Both the position numbers and the translations under genes were made by a program. Source: Flavihumibacter sp. ZG627 (GTDB lineage Bacteria > Bacteroidota > Bacteroidia > Chitinophagales > Chitinophagaceae). Taken from it: a stretch of 64,000 bases of DNA. How positions within the stretch are numbered: position 1 is the stretch's first letter; every line of letters begins with the position of its first letter. The stretch is from contig NZ_JPHF01000001.1 of the NCBI RefSeq assembly GCF_000814325.1, forward strand, positions 558,001 to 622,000. Direction: 5' to 3'. This document shows positions 53,142 through 62,075 of the stretch, piece after piece. The notes under the pieces were generated by a model. That model was not told the origin of the DNA. It saw nothing but the letters and a program-made list of their open reading frames with translations, and ran no database searches.

Positions 53142-53828
53142 TTAGTCGCGGTGTTCTTTCCTGGGATTCACCAACAGCACTTCATCAACAAGTCCATATT
53201 CTTTAGCTTCGGTGGAAGTTAGCCAGTAATCACGATCGCAATCTTTCTCCACTTGCTTCAGTGGTTTTCCAGTATGATGGGCTATGATTTCATATAATTC
53301 CTTTTTCAGCTTTCGGATCTCATTAACCGTAATTTCTATATCCGATGCCTGACCGCCAATAGCGCCGCTTGGCTGGTGCATCATGATTCTGCTATGTTTT
53401 AATGCTGTCCGTTTGCCTTTGGTTCCCGCACACATCAGCACAGCGCCCATTGAAGCCGCCATACCAGTGCAGATAGTTGCCACATCAGGTGTAATGTATT
53501 GGAGTGTATCATACATTCCGAGGCCGGCATATACACTTCCCCCCGGGCAATTTATATACATCTGTATATCTCTCGTGCGGTCAGTACTTTCAAGAAACAA
53601 CAATTGTGCTGTAACGATATTTGCCACTTCATCATTAATTGGGTATCCCAGAAAAATGATCCGATCCATCATGAGCCTGCTATATACATCCATAACAGCA
53701 ATATTCATTGGACGTTCCTCGATGATATTGGGAGTAAGATTAGTGACCTGGTGTTTCTGGTAATCGTGCAGTGTGAGGCTCGATATACCCCGATGCTTGA
53801 CAGCGTATTTTTCAAATTCTGAACTCAT
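53142..53828 (-). CDS. clpP: Clp protease proteolytic subunit ClpP, first paralog
   Basis: 228 residues. Catalytic triad: Ser in GMAASMGAVLMCAG, His in IMMHQPSGAIGG, Asp in CDRDYWLTSTEA. It has the standard ClpP landmarks DRIIFLGYPINDEV, MYINCPGGSVYAGLGMYD and EKDCDRDYW. The N-terminus (about 40 residues before ERPMNIAVMDVYSRL) is longer than in E. coli ClpP. Protein degradation in complex with ClpX. A second clpP follows; tig lies upstream behind its own terminator. Confidence 0.95.
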   Translation of the reverse strand: MSSEFEKYAVKHRGISSLTLHDYQKHQVTNLTPNIIEERPMNIAVMDVYSRLMMDRIIFLGYPINDEVANIVTAQLLFLESTDRTRDIQMYINCPGGSVYAGLGMYDTLQYITPDVATICTGMAASMGAVLMCAGTKGKRTALKHSRIMMHQPSGAIGGQASDIEITVNEIRKLKKELYEIIAHHTGKPLKQVEKDCDRDYWLTSTEAKEYGLVDEVLLVNPRKEHRD

Positions 53829-53982
53829 AATTCCGGGTTATTTTGATAAAAATAAGGTACAACTGCGGTGCAAATACCTTTCCAATTGAAAATCATGACA
53901 AAAATGCCAGGAAAATATGACAAAAGAGGACTTGGTGGCAATGTAGGCAGTCGAAAGCCTGATAAATTCAAAACCATATTAA

Positions 53983-54010
53983 AATAGAGTGTCAGTAATG
54001 ACACTCTATT
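53983..54010 (-). terminator. Terminator after tig
   Basis: Perfect 12-base-pair stem (53983-53994 with 53999-54010), four-base loop, followed leftward by a short T-rich stretch. It separates tig from the clpP pair. Confidence 0.7.
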
Positions 54011-54051
54011 AATATTTAGAATAATATATAAGAGGGGCTCCCTCCTTCATG

Positions 54052-55437
54052 TTAGTGATGATGCTGGTGTTGAGCCTGCAACTTCTGGAAATCTTCCAGT
54101 AAGATTGGCTTCTCATCTTTCTGCACAAGACTTTCTGCTACTGCAAAAAGTTTGTCAGTTTGAATGCGGTGGAAGCTGTCATCAATGAATTTACGATCCT
54201 TCATCATACGTTCAACATAATCATTGACCCATGGTTGTTCAATATCTAATTGTCCCATATTCATATTCCCCATGTAGCTGAAGAGTTGCGCCTTGGCAAA
54301 CTCCCTGATATCTTCGGGCTTTACCTCGATATTATTTTCCTTTACCAATTGATCAACAATGAGGGTCCATTTAAGTGAACTGGAGAAGGATGGATATTCT
54401 TTTTCGGCCTCTTCTTCAGTCTTTGGTTTATCTCCGCCATTTTGCATCCAGCGTTTCAAGAAAGATTCCGGGAAACTTATCTGAGTTTGATCGATCAGGT
54501 GATGGTAGATGGCATCAAAAAGCTGGTTTCTGCTTTGAGCATCAAACTGAAGCTGGATATCTTCTTTTAAAGCTGAGCGAAAAGCAGCTTCGTCAGTAAT
54601 ATCTTTCCCAGGGAAAACGGTTTTGAATAAATTTTCGTCCAGCGGTGCTTTTTCAACCAGTCCTACTTTTGTGATCAGCAGGTTGAAATATTTATCAGCA
54701 GCGGCTGGGTCATCTTTTGAAAGTCCCAAATCTCCCAGAATCCACTCTCTTTCTTTAGCATCAAAAGCTTGGCTTAACTGTCCATTTACCTGATCATCTT
54801 TCTTTTTCCCAATCAGGCTGGAGCGGAAGCTTTCTGAGAAATATTTAACAAGGACCGAGTTCTCTTTAGTTGCTCCACCTTCCAAAACATTACCCTCTGA
54901 ATCGGTTTCAGTAAAAGTAATATTCAATACATTATCATCACCGGTTACAGTTTCTGGTTCGGTCATATTGCCATTGCGCAACTGCAGGCGCTCGAGTTCC
55001 TCATTGACCATTTCATCAGTAATAATGATCTTGTGGAAAGGCAGTTTTGCAGATGCCAGATCGGCAACTTTGAAATCAGGCTTAAGACCAACTTCAAAAG
55101 CAAAGGCATATTCATTCGGATTGTTGAAATCCAGCTGACGGCTGTCATTTTCAGGCAGTGGTAAGGGCTGGGCGAAAATCTCTAGCTTCTCATTCACCAT
55201 GTAATCGCTAAGCTGTTTTTCAACTGAGCGCAAAACCTCGTCTGTGAAAACGGACTGTCCATGCATCTTCCGGATCATACTGGTTGGAACCATGCCCTTG
55301 CGGAAGCCGGGTATATTTGCTTGTTTGCTATAATTCTTCAATGCTTTTTCGAAGGATGGCAGATAATCTTCTTTTGCCACTTTCACGGTGATCTTGTCAT
55401 TCAAGAGACCAATATTTTCCCTCGTAACGGTTGCCAT
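54052..55437 (-). CDS. tig: Trigger factor, ribosome-associated chaperone
   Basis: 461 residues from the ATG at 55437 (an upstream in-frame TTG is less likely). The N-terminal ribosome-binding domain contains the signature-like NIPGFRKGMVPTSMI (about 40-54). A PPIase-like middle domain (about 150-245) is degenerate, as in other Bacteroidota, and a long helical C-terminal chaperone arm follows. The protein ends in a His-rich tail (QAQHQHHH). Function: shields nascent chains at the ribosome exit. It is upstream of clpP and clpX in the classical order, but separated by a terminator. A promoter box lies at 55503-55510. Confidence 0.93.
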   Translation of the reverse strand: MATVTRENIGLLNDKITVKVAKEDYLPSFEKALKNYSKQANIPGFRKGMVPTSMIRKMHGQSVFTDEVLRSVEKQLSDYMVNEKLEIFAQPLPLPENDSRQLDFNNPNEYAFAFEVGLKPDFKVADLASAKLPFHKIIITDEMVNEELERLQLRNGNMTEPETVTGDDNVLNITFTETDSEGNVLEGGATKENSVLVKYFSESFRSSLIGKKKDDQVNGQLSQAFDAKEREWILGDLGLSKDDPAAADKYFNLLITKVGLVEKAPLDENLFKTVFPGKDITDEAAFRSALKEDIQLQFDAQSRNQLFDAIYHHLIDQTQISFPESFLKRWMQNGGDKPKTEEEAEKEYPSFSSSLKWTLIVDQLVKENNIEVKPEDIREFAKAQLFSYMGNMNMGQLDIEQPWVNDYVERMMKDRKFIDDSFHRIQTDKLFAVAESLVQKDEKPILLEDFQKLQAQHQHHH

Positions 55438-55502
55438 GCTTTGCAATTTTAATTTGATACAATACGGCCAACGGTTATGCCGCTGCCTTTATTTTTGGGG
55501 GG

Positions 55503-55510
55503 CAAAGGTA
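55503..55510 (-). promoter_or_regulatory. -7 promoter element TACCTTTG of tig
   Basis: Minus-strand TACCTTTG matches TAnnTTTG and lies 65 bases upstream of the tig start. Confidence 0.45.
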
Positions 55511-55585
55511 CGGATTTGTTTGAAGGTACGGCATGGAAATTGGCAATCTCGAAGGGAAATTTGGCGGGCACTAAGGTCGATATTA

Positions 55586-56413
55586 TCAATCCTTGTCTTG
55601 TAAAACCAATAGTGGGATATCAGAACGATAGGCCATTTCACGTGTATGACTTCCGCTTACAAGGCGCTCCCACCAGCTATGTTTATGGGCAACCATTACC
55701 AGCAGCTGGCTCGGGTATTGTTCAAGAAATGACTCCAATCCCGCTTCCACACTGCTGTGTTCAACCGTATGATATTGATGTTGAAGATGTTCCAGTATAG
55801 GTTCAAGCCGAACTTTTCCACTGATCTGTTCAGGCGACATGATCTCAGCCGGGCGCTGGATATTTACCATATTCAATTTTGCACCAGGATGTTTTTTGAC
55901 AAGTTCGGCCAGCATATTCAGGCATCGGAGATTCATGGTATAGCTGAAATCCGTAGCATACACAACTGATGTCCATTCTGAATAGCTTGCTCCTTCCGGC
56001 ACTACCAGAACTGGTATATGTGATTTCCTGATAACCGCCGCAGTTGTACTTCCTATAAGTTTATCAATGGCCTTGTTTTCTCCACGCATACCGATAACAA
56101 CTAATTCTGCACCTATTTCCTTTGACTGGTAAACCACTTCGTCTGCGGGTAACCCAATATTAACCATCACTCTGGGCGTTAAACCGGTTTTTTCCTGGAT
56201 GCTGCCGGCAAGTTCGCTTGCCATCCGCTCATTATCTTTCTGAAGTTCTTCAACAGAAACCATCACATAAGGAACTTCGCTCACAGGTGTGGGAAGCAGG
56301 TAAGCATGAAGAAGTGTTAATTCAGCTCCCAGTGTCTTTGCCAATTGTGCCGCATAAAGGGCCGCATCTTTTGCAGGGGCAGAAAAATCTGAAGCAACCA
56401 GGATTGATTTCAT
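55586..56413 (-). CDS. Tandem-domain universal stress protein
   Basis: 275 residues from the ATG at 56413 (MKSILVASDFS). Two UspA domains: about 1-140 (ILVASDFSAPAKDAALYAA, ELVVIGMRGENKAIDKLIGS, with IRKSHIPVLVVP) and about 150-275 (SVVYATDFSYTMNLRCLNML, LLVMVAHKHSWWERLVSGSH). The first domain keeps the ATP-binding GxxG(9x)GS-like loop (GMRGENKAIDKLIGS). The second is more divergent and its glycine loop is weak. Role: stress-linked nucleotide-binding protein, cytoplasmic. It lies between the tRNA-Leu and tig genes, all leftward. Confidence 0.9.
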   Translation of the reverse strand: MKSILVASDFSAPAKDAALYAAQLAKTLGAELTLLHAYLLPTPVSEVPYVMVSVEELQKDNERMASELAGSIQEKTGLTPRVMVNIGLPADEVVYQSKEIGAELVVIGMRGENKAIDKLIGSTTAAVIRKSHIPVLVVPEGASYSEWTSVVYATDFSYTMNLRCLNMLAELVKKHPGAKLNMVNIQRPAEIMSPEQISGKVRLEPILEHLQHQYHTVEHSSVEAGLESFLEQYPSQLLVMVAHKHSWWERLVSGSHTREMAYRSDIPLLVLQDKD

Positions 56414-56581
56414 ATTAGCATTTTTATATGGCATGAAATTACATCATCCCGCCGGTTGTCAAAATGATAAATGTCAGTATATCAACTGATGCATTCCCGA
56501 ATTAGATGCGGATGCGATAAAAAAAACGGAAGCCAGTTCTGATCAGGGATGTCCTTCTCTTTGCTGTCTTCCGTTTCTAAG

Positions 56582-56663
56582 TGTGCGGGCGATAGGAATC
56601 GAACCTACATGCCTTGCGGCGCCAGATCCTAAGTCTGGTGCGTCTGCCAGTTTCGCCACGCCC
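56582..56663 (-). tRNA. tRNA-Leu (anticodon UAG)
   Basis: 82 bases on the minus strand. The acceptor stem GCGGGCG pairs with CGCCCGC, discriminator A. The anticodon arm is CCAGA-CTTAGGA-TCTGG with anticodon TAG reading CUA. A long variable arm is typical of class II tRNA-Leu, and the T arm contains GGTTCGATTCC. No CCA is encoded, so it must be added enzymatically. Confidence 0.95.
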
Positions 56664-56781
56664 GCCTTAATTCCCCAATCAAAACCTTTGGGGTTTGCAA
56701 ATGTAGGGGTTTTGATGAAAAAACTAAAAACACCTTCTTTTCTGTAAATTCGTATACTGTCTTAGACGATAACAGAAAAGA

Positions 56782-59046
56782 ATGGAAACAGTAGCCGCGA
56801 TCCCGAAATACAACCTTACCGATGACCAGGAAAAGAAACTTATCCTGCGGGAATACCGTGCCCTGCTGAGGTGCCTGAAACCCAAACTGAAGACCAGGGA
56901 TAAAGAATTGGTTCGCACAGCTTTCGCAATGTCGGCCGATGCGCATAAGACCATGCGCCGGAAAAGCGGGGAGCCTTATATCCTTCACCCACTGGCAGTA
57001 GCGAGAATTTGCGTGGAGGAGATCGGTTTGGGTGTCCGTTCTACAATTTGCGCTCTTTTACATGATACAGTTGAAGATACTGACATAACCCTCGATGATA
57101 TAGAAAGAACATTTGGCCAGGAGATTGCTCGTATTGTGGATGGACTTACCAAAATTGCCAATGTAATTGATGTTAATGCCTCCCAGCAGGCGGAGAATTT
57201 CAAGAAGATACTTCTAACCCTCACAGATGATCCTCGTGTTATCCTGATCAAACTCTCTGACCGCCTTCATAATATGCGGACCCTGGAGAGTATGAAAAGG
57301 GAGAAGCAACTCAAGATATCCTCGGAAACAGTTTATGTTTATGCTCCCCTGGCACACCGGATGGGGCTCTACAATATCAAGACCGAGATGGAAGACCTGG
57401 CCATGAAATACATGGAGCCGGACACCTATAAGGAAATTGCCAAAAAACTTGCAGAAACCAGGAGGGAGCGTACCCGCTATATAAATGAATTCATACGGCC
57501 TCTGAGAGAGAAAATGGAAAAATCAGGATTTGATTTTGAGATCCATGGCAGACCCAAAAGTATTCATTCTATCTGGAATAAGATGAAGAAAAAGGGTGTG
57601 AGCTTCGATGAGGTTTATGATCTCTTTGCCATTCGTGTGATCCTGAATTCGCCTCCGGAACGCGAAAAGGAGGAATGCTGGAAAGTATATTCCATGGTAA
57701 CAGATGAATATACTCCCTCTCCTGAACGTCTTCGTGATTGGCTTTCCAATCCAAAAAGTAATGGATATGAAGCACTTCATACAACAGTGATGGGACCCCA
57801 GGGAAAATGGGTGGAAGTTCAGATCCGGACCAAGCGGATGAATGAGATCGCAGAAAAAGGACTTGCAGCACATTGGAAATATAAAGAAGGACAGGCCGAT
57901 GAAAGCCGCTTTGAAAAATGGTTTCACCAGATAAGAGAAGTTTTGCAGTCTCCCGATAATGATTCTGTTGATTTTCTGCAGGATTTCAAAACTAGTTTCC
58001 TCGCAGAAGAGATTTATGTGTATACCCCAAAAGGGGATGTAAAAATGTTACCGGTAGGTTCTACTGCACTGGATTTTGCCTTTTCAATCCACTCGGCGGT
58101 TGGAGCTAAATGTATAGGCGCCAAAGTGAACCATAAACTGGTGCCTTTAAGTCATAAGCTTCGTAGCGGAGACCAGATAGAGATCATCACTTCCAATAAA
58201 CAAAAACCTTCCGAAGACTGGTTGAATTTTGTTGTTACGGCTAAGGCCCGCACCAAAATAAAAGATGCTCTCAAGGAGGAGAAACGTAAAATTGCTGAGG
58301 ATGGAAAATATTATGTGCAACGCAAGGTAGAAGGCATGGGAGCTGGTTATAACAGCCACAATATTGATATACTGGTAGACTTCTATAAACAACCATCCAC
58401 ACTAGATTTCTTTTACCAGGTAGCAACTAAAACAATAGATCTTAAGGAGCTGAAAGATTTCCATGTTCTGGGCGATAAACTGGAAGCACCCAAACCACAG
58501 CGCCCGGTAATGGAGTTGAAACCGGAGTACACGGGTGCATCGGAGTATGGTAAAAAGGATGCTGAACTGATAATATTTGGTGAGAGTAGTGATAAGATAA
58601 TGTATCATCTTGCCAATTGCTGTAAGCCTATTCCCGGTGATGATGTATTTGGCTTTGTTACAACCGGTAAAGGCCTGACAATCCATCGCACCAATTGCCC
58701 TAATGCTTCCAAACTGCTGGCCAATTATGGCCACAGGGTGGTAAAGACAAAATGGGCGAAGAACAAAGAGATTTCTTTCCTCACAGGCCTTAATATTATT
58801 GGATTGGATGATGTAGGTGTGGTTAATAAGATCACTAACCTGATTTCAGGTGAGATGAAGATTAATATAAGTGCATTGTCTATTGAAGCAAAGGAAGGCA
58901 TCTTCAGGGGCGCCATTAAAGTTTTTGTTCATGACAAGGAAGAACTGGATGAGCTGGTTAAAAGCCTAAAGGCGCTTACCGGAATTCATACAGTTGACCG
59001 ATTTGATGCAGAACTCCCGCTCAACTCATCAGGTTCAAGCCATTAG
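56782..59046 (+). CDS. Bifunctional (p)ppGpp synthetase/hydrolase, RelA/SpoT family
   Basis: 754 residues. The hydrolase HD domain (about 50-200) is intact: PYILHPLAVARI, LLHDTVEDTD and LIKLSDRLHNMRTL. The synthetase domain (about 240-360) has GRPKSIHSIWNKM, NGYEALHTTVMG and WVEVQIRTKRMNEIAEKG. A TGS domain (about 405-465; YVYTPKGDVKMLPVG) and a C-terminal ACT domain (FLTGLNIIGLDDVGVVNKITN) complete the long RSH architecture. Both activities look possible, so it should make and destroy the stringent-response alarmone. It stands alone, preceded by the divergent tRNA-Leu. Confidence 0.96.
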   Translation: METVAAIPKYNLTDDQEKKLILREYRALLRCLKPKLKTRDKELVRTAFAMSADAHKTMRRKSGEPYILHPLAVARICVEEIGLGVRSTICALLHDTVEDTDITLDDIERTFGQEIARIVDGLTKIANVIDVNASQQAENFKKILLTLTDDPRVILIKLSDRLHNMRTLESMKREKQLKISSETVYVYAPLAHRMGLYNIKTEMEDLAMKYMEPDTYKEIAKKLAETRRERTRYINEFIRPLREKMEKSGFDFEIHGRPKSIHSIWNKMKKKGVSFDEVYDLFAIRVILNSPPEREKEECWKVYSMVTDEYTPSPERLRDWLSNPKSNGYEALHTTVMGPQGKWVEVQIRTKRMNEIAEKGLAAHWKYKEGQADESRFEKWFHQIREVLQSPDNDSVDFLQDFKTSFLAEEIYVYTPKGDVKMLPVGSTALDFAFSIHSAVGAKCIGAKVNHKLVPLSHKLRSGDQIEIITSNKQKPSEDWLNFVVTAKARTKIKDALKEEKRKIAEDGKYYVQRKVEGMGAGYNSHNIDILVDFYKQPSTLDFFYQVATKTIDLKELKDFHVLGDKLEAPKPQRPVMELKPEYTGASEYGKKDAELIIFGESSDKIMYHLANCCKPIPGDDVFGFVTTGKGLTIHRTNCPNASKLLANYGHRVVKTKWAKNKEISFLTGLNIIGLDDVGVVNKITNLISGEMKINISALSIEAKEGIFRGAIKVFVHDKEELDELVKSLKALTGIHTVDRFDAELPLNSSGSSH

Positions 59047-59128
59047 TTTAAATAATAAAATAATTTGAAGCATCAAACTCACTGGTTTCGGTGCCTTTAC
59101 ATATATTTATTATTCAAAATTGCTTGCT

Positions 59129-62071
59129 ATGAGAAAATTGCTTGGTCATTTTTTGCCAATGCTTTTGGCATTGGTTTGCCCTGTTTTGCTTTGGGCCCAG
59201 GTAACCGTCAGCGGTACTGTTACCGATGGCAAAAATAGCCCGGTAGTGGGTGCCTCAGTTAAATTAAGGAATGTTCCAGGTGGTACGGCTACCGATGCCA
59301 GTGGCCGCTTTAGTTTTACCATTCCTTCATCATCAGGTGTATTGGAAATTTCATCTGTAGGGTTTAGAACGCAAACATTAACCCTTAATGAATCAAATCT
59401 CACCAATATTTCTATTCAGCTTACCGAAGACGTCGGTAAACTGGATGAGGTAGTTGTTACAGGTCTGGCCACCAGTGTAAAACGGAGAAACCTTGCGAAT
59501 GCCATAGCAACAGTCAGTAGCAAAGAGCTCTCTGGTACTGCTCCGGCACAAACCCTTGATGCTGCCCTGAATGGTAAGATCCCAGGGGCTTATATCAACT
59601 CCAACACCGGGGCTCCCGGGGGAGGAATTTCTGTGAAGCTAAGGGGGGTCACTTCCATTTTTGGTAATACCCAGCCGCTTTATGTGGTGGATGGCGTTTT
59701 CGTAGATAATAGTTCTACACCGGGGGGATTGAATGTTGTGACCGAAGCTTCCGGTGCAGGAAATACCTCCAACCAGGATAACCCATCAAATCGTATTGCG
59801 GATCTCAGGCCTGAAGACATTGAGAATATTGAGATTCTAAAAGGAGCATCTGCCGCAGCCATATATGGATCAAAGGCTGCTGCGGGTGTTGTGCTGATTT
59901 CTACTAAAAGAGGAAAACAAGGTAAGACCAAGTTCAATGTATCGCAGGACATTGGCTTAGTAAAAGCAAGAAGGCTTCTTGGCGCCCGAACACTTACTGA
60001 GGAACGTGTTGAGGATATGGGCTGGAACCTGGAAGAATACCAGGCCGCAGTTGCAGCTGGAAAAATATATGATTATGAAAAAGAGATCTATGGTGAAACC
60101 GGCCTTACCCGTAATACGGCATTAAGCATGACCGGAGGTAGCGATAAGACCAGTTTCTACTTTTCAGCTGCACAAAAAGATGAAGAAGGAATTATCAAAA
60201 GAACGGGCTATCGCAATAATAGTATCCGTCTCAACCTCGATCATCGTATAACAGAAAATATAAAAGTGGGAATTAGTTCCAATTATGTTAACTCTTCCTC
60301 TGACCGTGGACTTACCCAGAACGATAATGCCGGGGTTACTTTTGGAGTTGCATTATCTTCAACACCTGGCTTTACTTATCTGTTCCCGGATGCAAATGGT
60401 AACTATCCGAGAAATCCCTATGGAGCATCCAATCCAATAGAAACACGTGACCTCATTACCAATAATGAAAAGGTCAGTCGTTTTGTAACAGGCGTTAATC
60501 TTGACGCATTATTGCATAAATCAGATAAATCCAACACAAGGATGATTGCCAGGGGTGGTGTTGATTATTATAGTCTCAAAACAAATGCCCTTTTCCCTTC
60601 ATCCATGCAATTCCAACAAGTTCCTAAAGGAACTTCAATACAGGGTTTTGCGAATAACCTGAATACAAACTATATTTTGTCGCTGGTGAATAGTTTTATG
60701 CCCAATGATAACCTGGGTTTCACCACTTCAGTGGGTATAACACAGGAGAAAAGGGAATTTGATAACCTCCTGAACATTGCCAGGCAGGTGATTTCCGGGC
60801 AGTCTAATGTTGATCAGGCTGGTTCACTTTCAGCCACGCAATTCCGCACCAAAAATAAAGATGACGGTTTCTTCATTCAGGAAGAAGTGAGCCTGTTTGA
60901 TGCTATTACCCTGAATGCCGGTGTGAGGATGGATAAATCCACCAATAATGGTGACCCTGATAAATATTACGCTTATCCGAAAGCAAGCTTATCGTGGAAT
61001 ATTACCCGACTTGGACTGACTAACAGCAGTTTTTTTGATAACCTTAAGATCAGGGCAGCATATGGTGAAGCAGGAAACTTCCCGGCTTTTGGTTCCAAAT
61101 TCTCTTCACTTCTGGTAAGCAATATAGATGGCCTGCCTGGCTCGCTTGTTAGCACACAAAGGGGTAATTCACTTATTGAACCCGAGCGGCAAACTGAATT
61201 TGAAGCTGGCCTTGATTTCACCATATTGGACAACAGGCTTAGCGTGGAATTCAGTGTTTATAATAAAATTGTAAAAGATTTCCTGTTGCAAAGAACTATC
61301 CAGCCTTCTTCTGGTTTCAGCACGGAATGGGTAAATGCAGGTGATCTCCGCAACCGTGGTCTTGAACTAGGACTCAATGCTTTGGTGGTAAATAAAGCAA
61401 ACCTTAGGTGGAATTCCACAGTCAATTTCTGGAAGAATCGCTCTAAGGTTACCCGCCTCGATATCCCCACGACAGTTTTGGGTGCCTTCGGAAATACCCT
61501 GGGAACATTCAGAATTGAAGAAGGTGCATCTGCAACCCAAATCGTGGGCATTGATAATGGTCCCGCCCGAAAGTTAGGTGACCAGGAGCCTGATTTTCAG
61601 ATGAACTTCTGGAATGAGCTGACGATGTTCAAAAACCTGAGCCTACGTTTCCTGCTCCACTGGAAACAGGGGGGTGATAATATAAATCTTACTGAACTAC
61701 TAACTGATTTGGGCGGAACAAGTCCGGATTATGATGATGATGTAACAGGAGGAGATGATGGCAAACCCAATGGTGTACCTGATGCGCTTGACCGAATTGG
61801 TGCCTTGGGAAGTACTGCAAGAGTTTTTGTTCAGGATGCATCCTACCTGCGATTAAGGGAAATTGCACTCTATTATAATATACCTGTTCCAGCTAGTTTT
61901 ATAAAAGGAATGCGCGTTGGTGTTTCCGCCAACAATTTCTGGACCCGCACAAGGTATAAGAGTTATGATCCTGAAACATCCAATTTTGGTTCCGGATTCT
62001 CAACTGGTGTTGAGGTAATGCCATTCCCGGCATCAAAACGTGCAACTCTTCACTTATCCATTGATTTCTAA
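59129..62071 (+). CDS. SusC-family TonB-dependent transporter, second locus
   Basis: 980 residues from the ATG at 59129 (an in-frame TTG three codons upstream is less likely). Signal peptide to about LLWAQ, carboxypeptidase-regulatory-like domain (TVSGTVTDGKNSPVVGASV), TonB-box-like DEVVVTGLATSVKRR, plug (VKLRGVTSIFG, PLYVVDGVFVDN, IYGSKAAAGVVLISTKRG) and barrel ending in ATLHLSIDF. Imports an unknown nutrient with the adjacent SusD. It has no glycosidase, regulator or sigma/anti-sigma pair nearby, unlike the first locus. The susD ATG follows after four bases. Confidence 0.95.
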   Translation: MRKLLGHFLPMLLALVCPVLLWAQVTVSGTVTDGKNSPVVGASVKLRNVPGGTATDASGRFSFTIPSSSGVLEISSVGFRTQTLTLNESNLTNISIQLTEDVGKLDEVVVTGLATSVKRRNLANAIATVSSKELSGTAPAQTLDAALNGKIPGAYINSNTGAPGGGISVKLRGVTSIFGNTQPLYVVDGVFVDNSSTPGGLNVVTEASGAGNTSNQDNPSNRIADLRPEDIENIEILKGASAAAIYGSKAAAGVVLISTKRGKQGKTKFNVSQDIGLVKARRLLGARTLTEERVEDMGWNLEEYQAAVAAGKIYDYEKEIYGETGLTRNTALSMTGGSDKTSFYFSAAQKDEEGIIKRTGYRNNSIRLNLDHRITENIKVGISSNYVNSSSDRGLTQNDNAGVTFGVALSSTPGFTYLFPDANGNYPRNPYGASNPIETRDLITNNEKVSRFVTGVNLDALLHKSDKSNTRMIARGGVDYYSLKTNALFPSSMQFQQVPKGTSIQGFANNLNTNYILSLVNSFMPNDNLGFTTSVGITQEKREFDNLLNIARQVISGQSNVDQAGSLSATQFRTKNKDDGFFIQEEVSLFDAITLNAGVRMDKSTNNGDPDKYYAYPKASLSWNITRLGLTNSSFFDNLKIRAAYGEAGNFPAFGSKFSSLLVSNIDGLPGSLVSTQRGNSLIEPERQTEFEAGLDFTILDNRLSVEFSVYNKIVKDFLLQRTIQPSSGFSTEWVNAGDLRNRGLELGLNALVVNKANLRWNSTVNFWKNRSKVTRLDIPTTVLGAFGNTLGTFRIEEGASATQIVGIDNGPARKLGDQEPDFQMNFWNELTMFKNLSLRFLLHWKQGGDNINLTELLTDLGGTSPDYDDDVTGGDDGKPNGVPDALDRIGALGSTARVFVQDASYLRLREIALYYNIPVPASFIKGMRVGVSANNFWTRTRYKSYDPETSNFGSGFSTGVEVMPFPASKRATLHLSIDF

Positions 62072-62075
62072 AAAA

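Noticed and set aside
55438-55585. Open frame across the tig-usp gap
   Set aside because: Apparent frames here are continuations of antisense reading; the gap holds the tig promoter box only.
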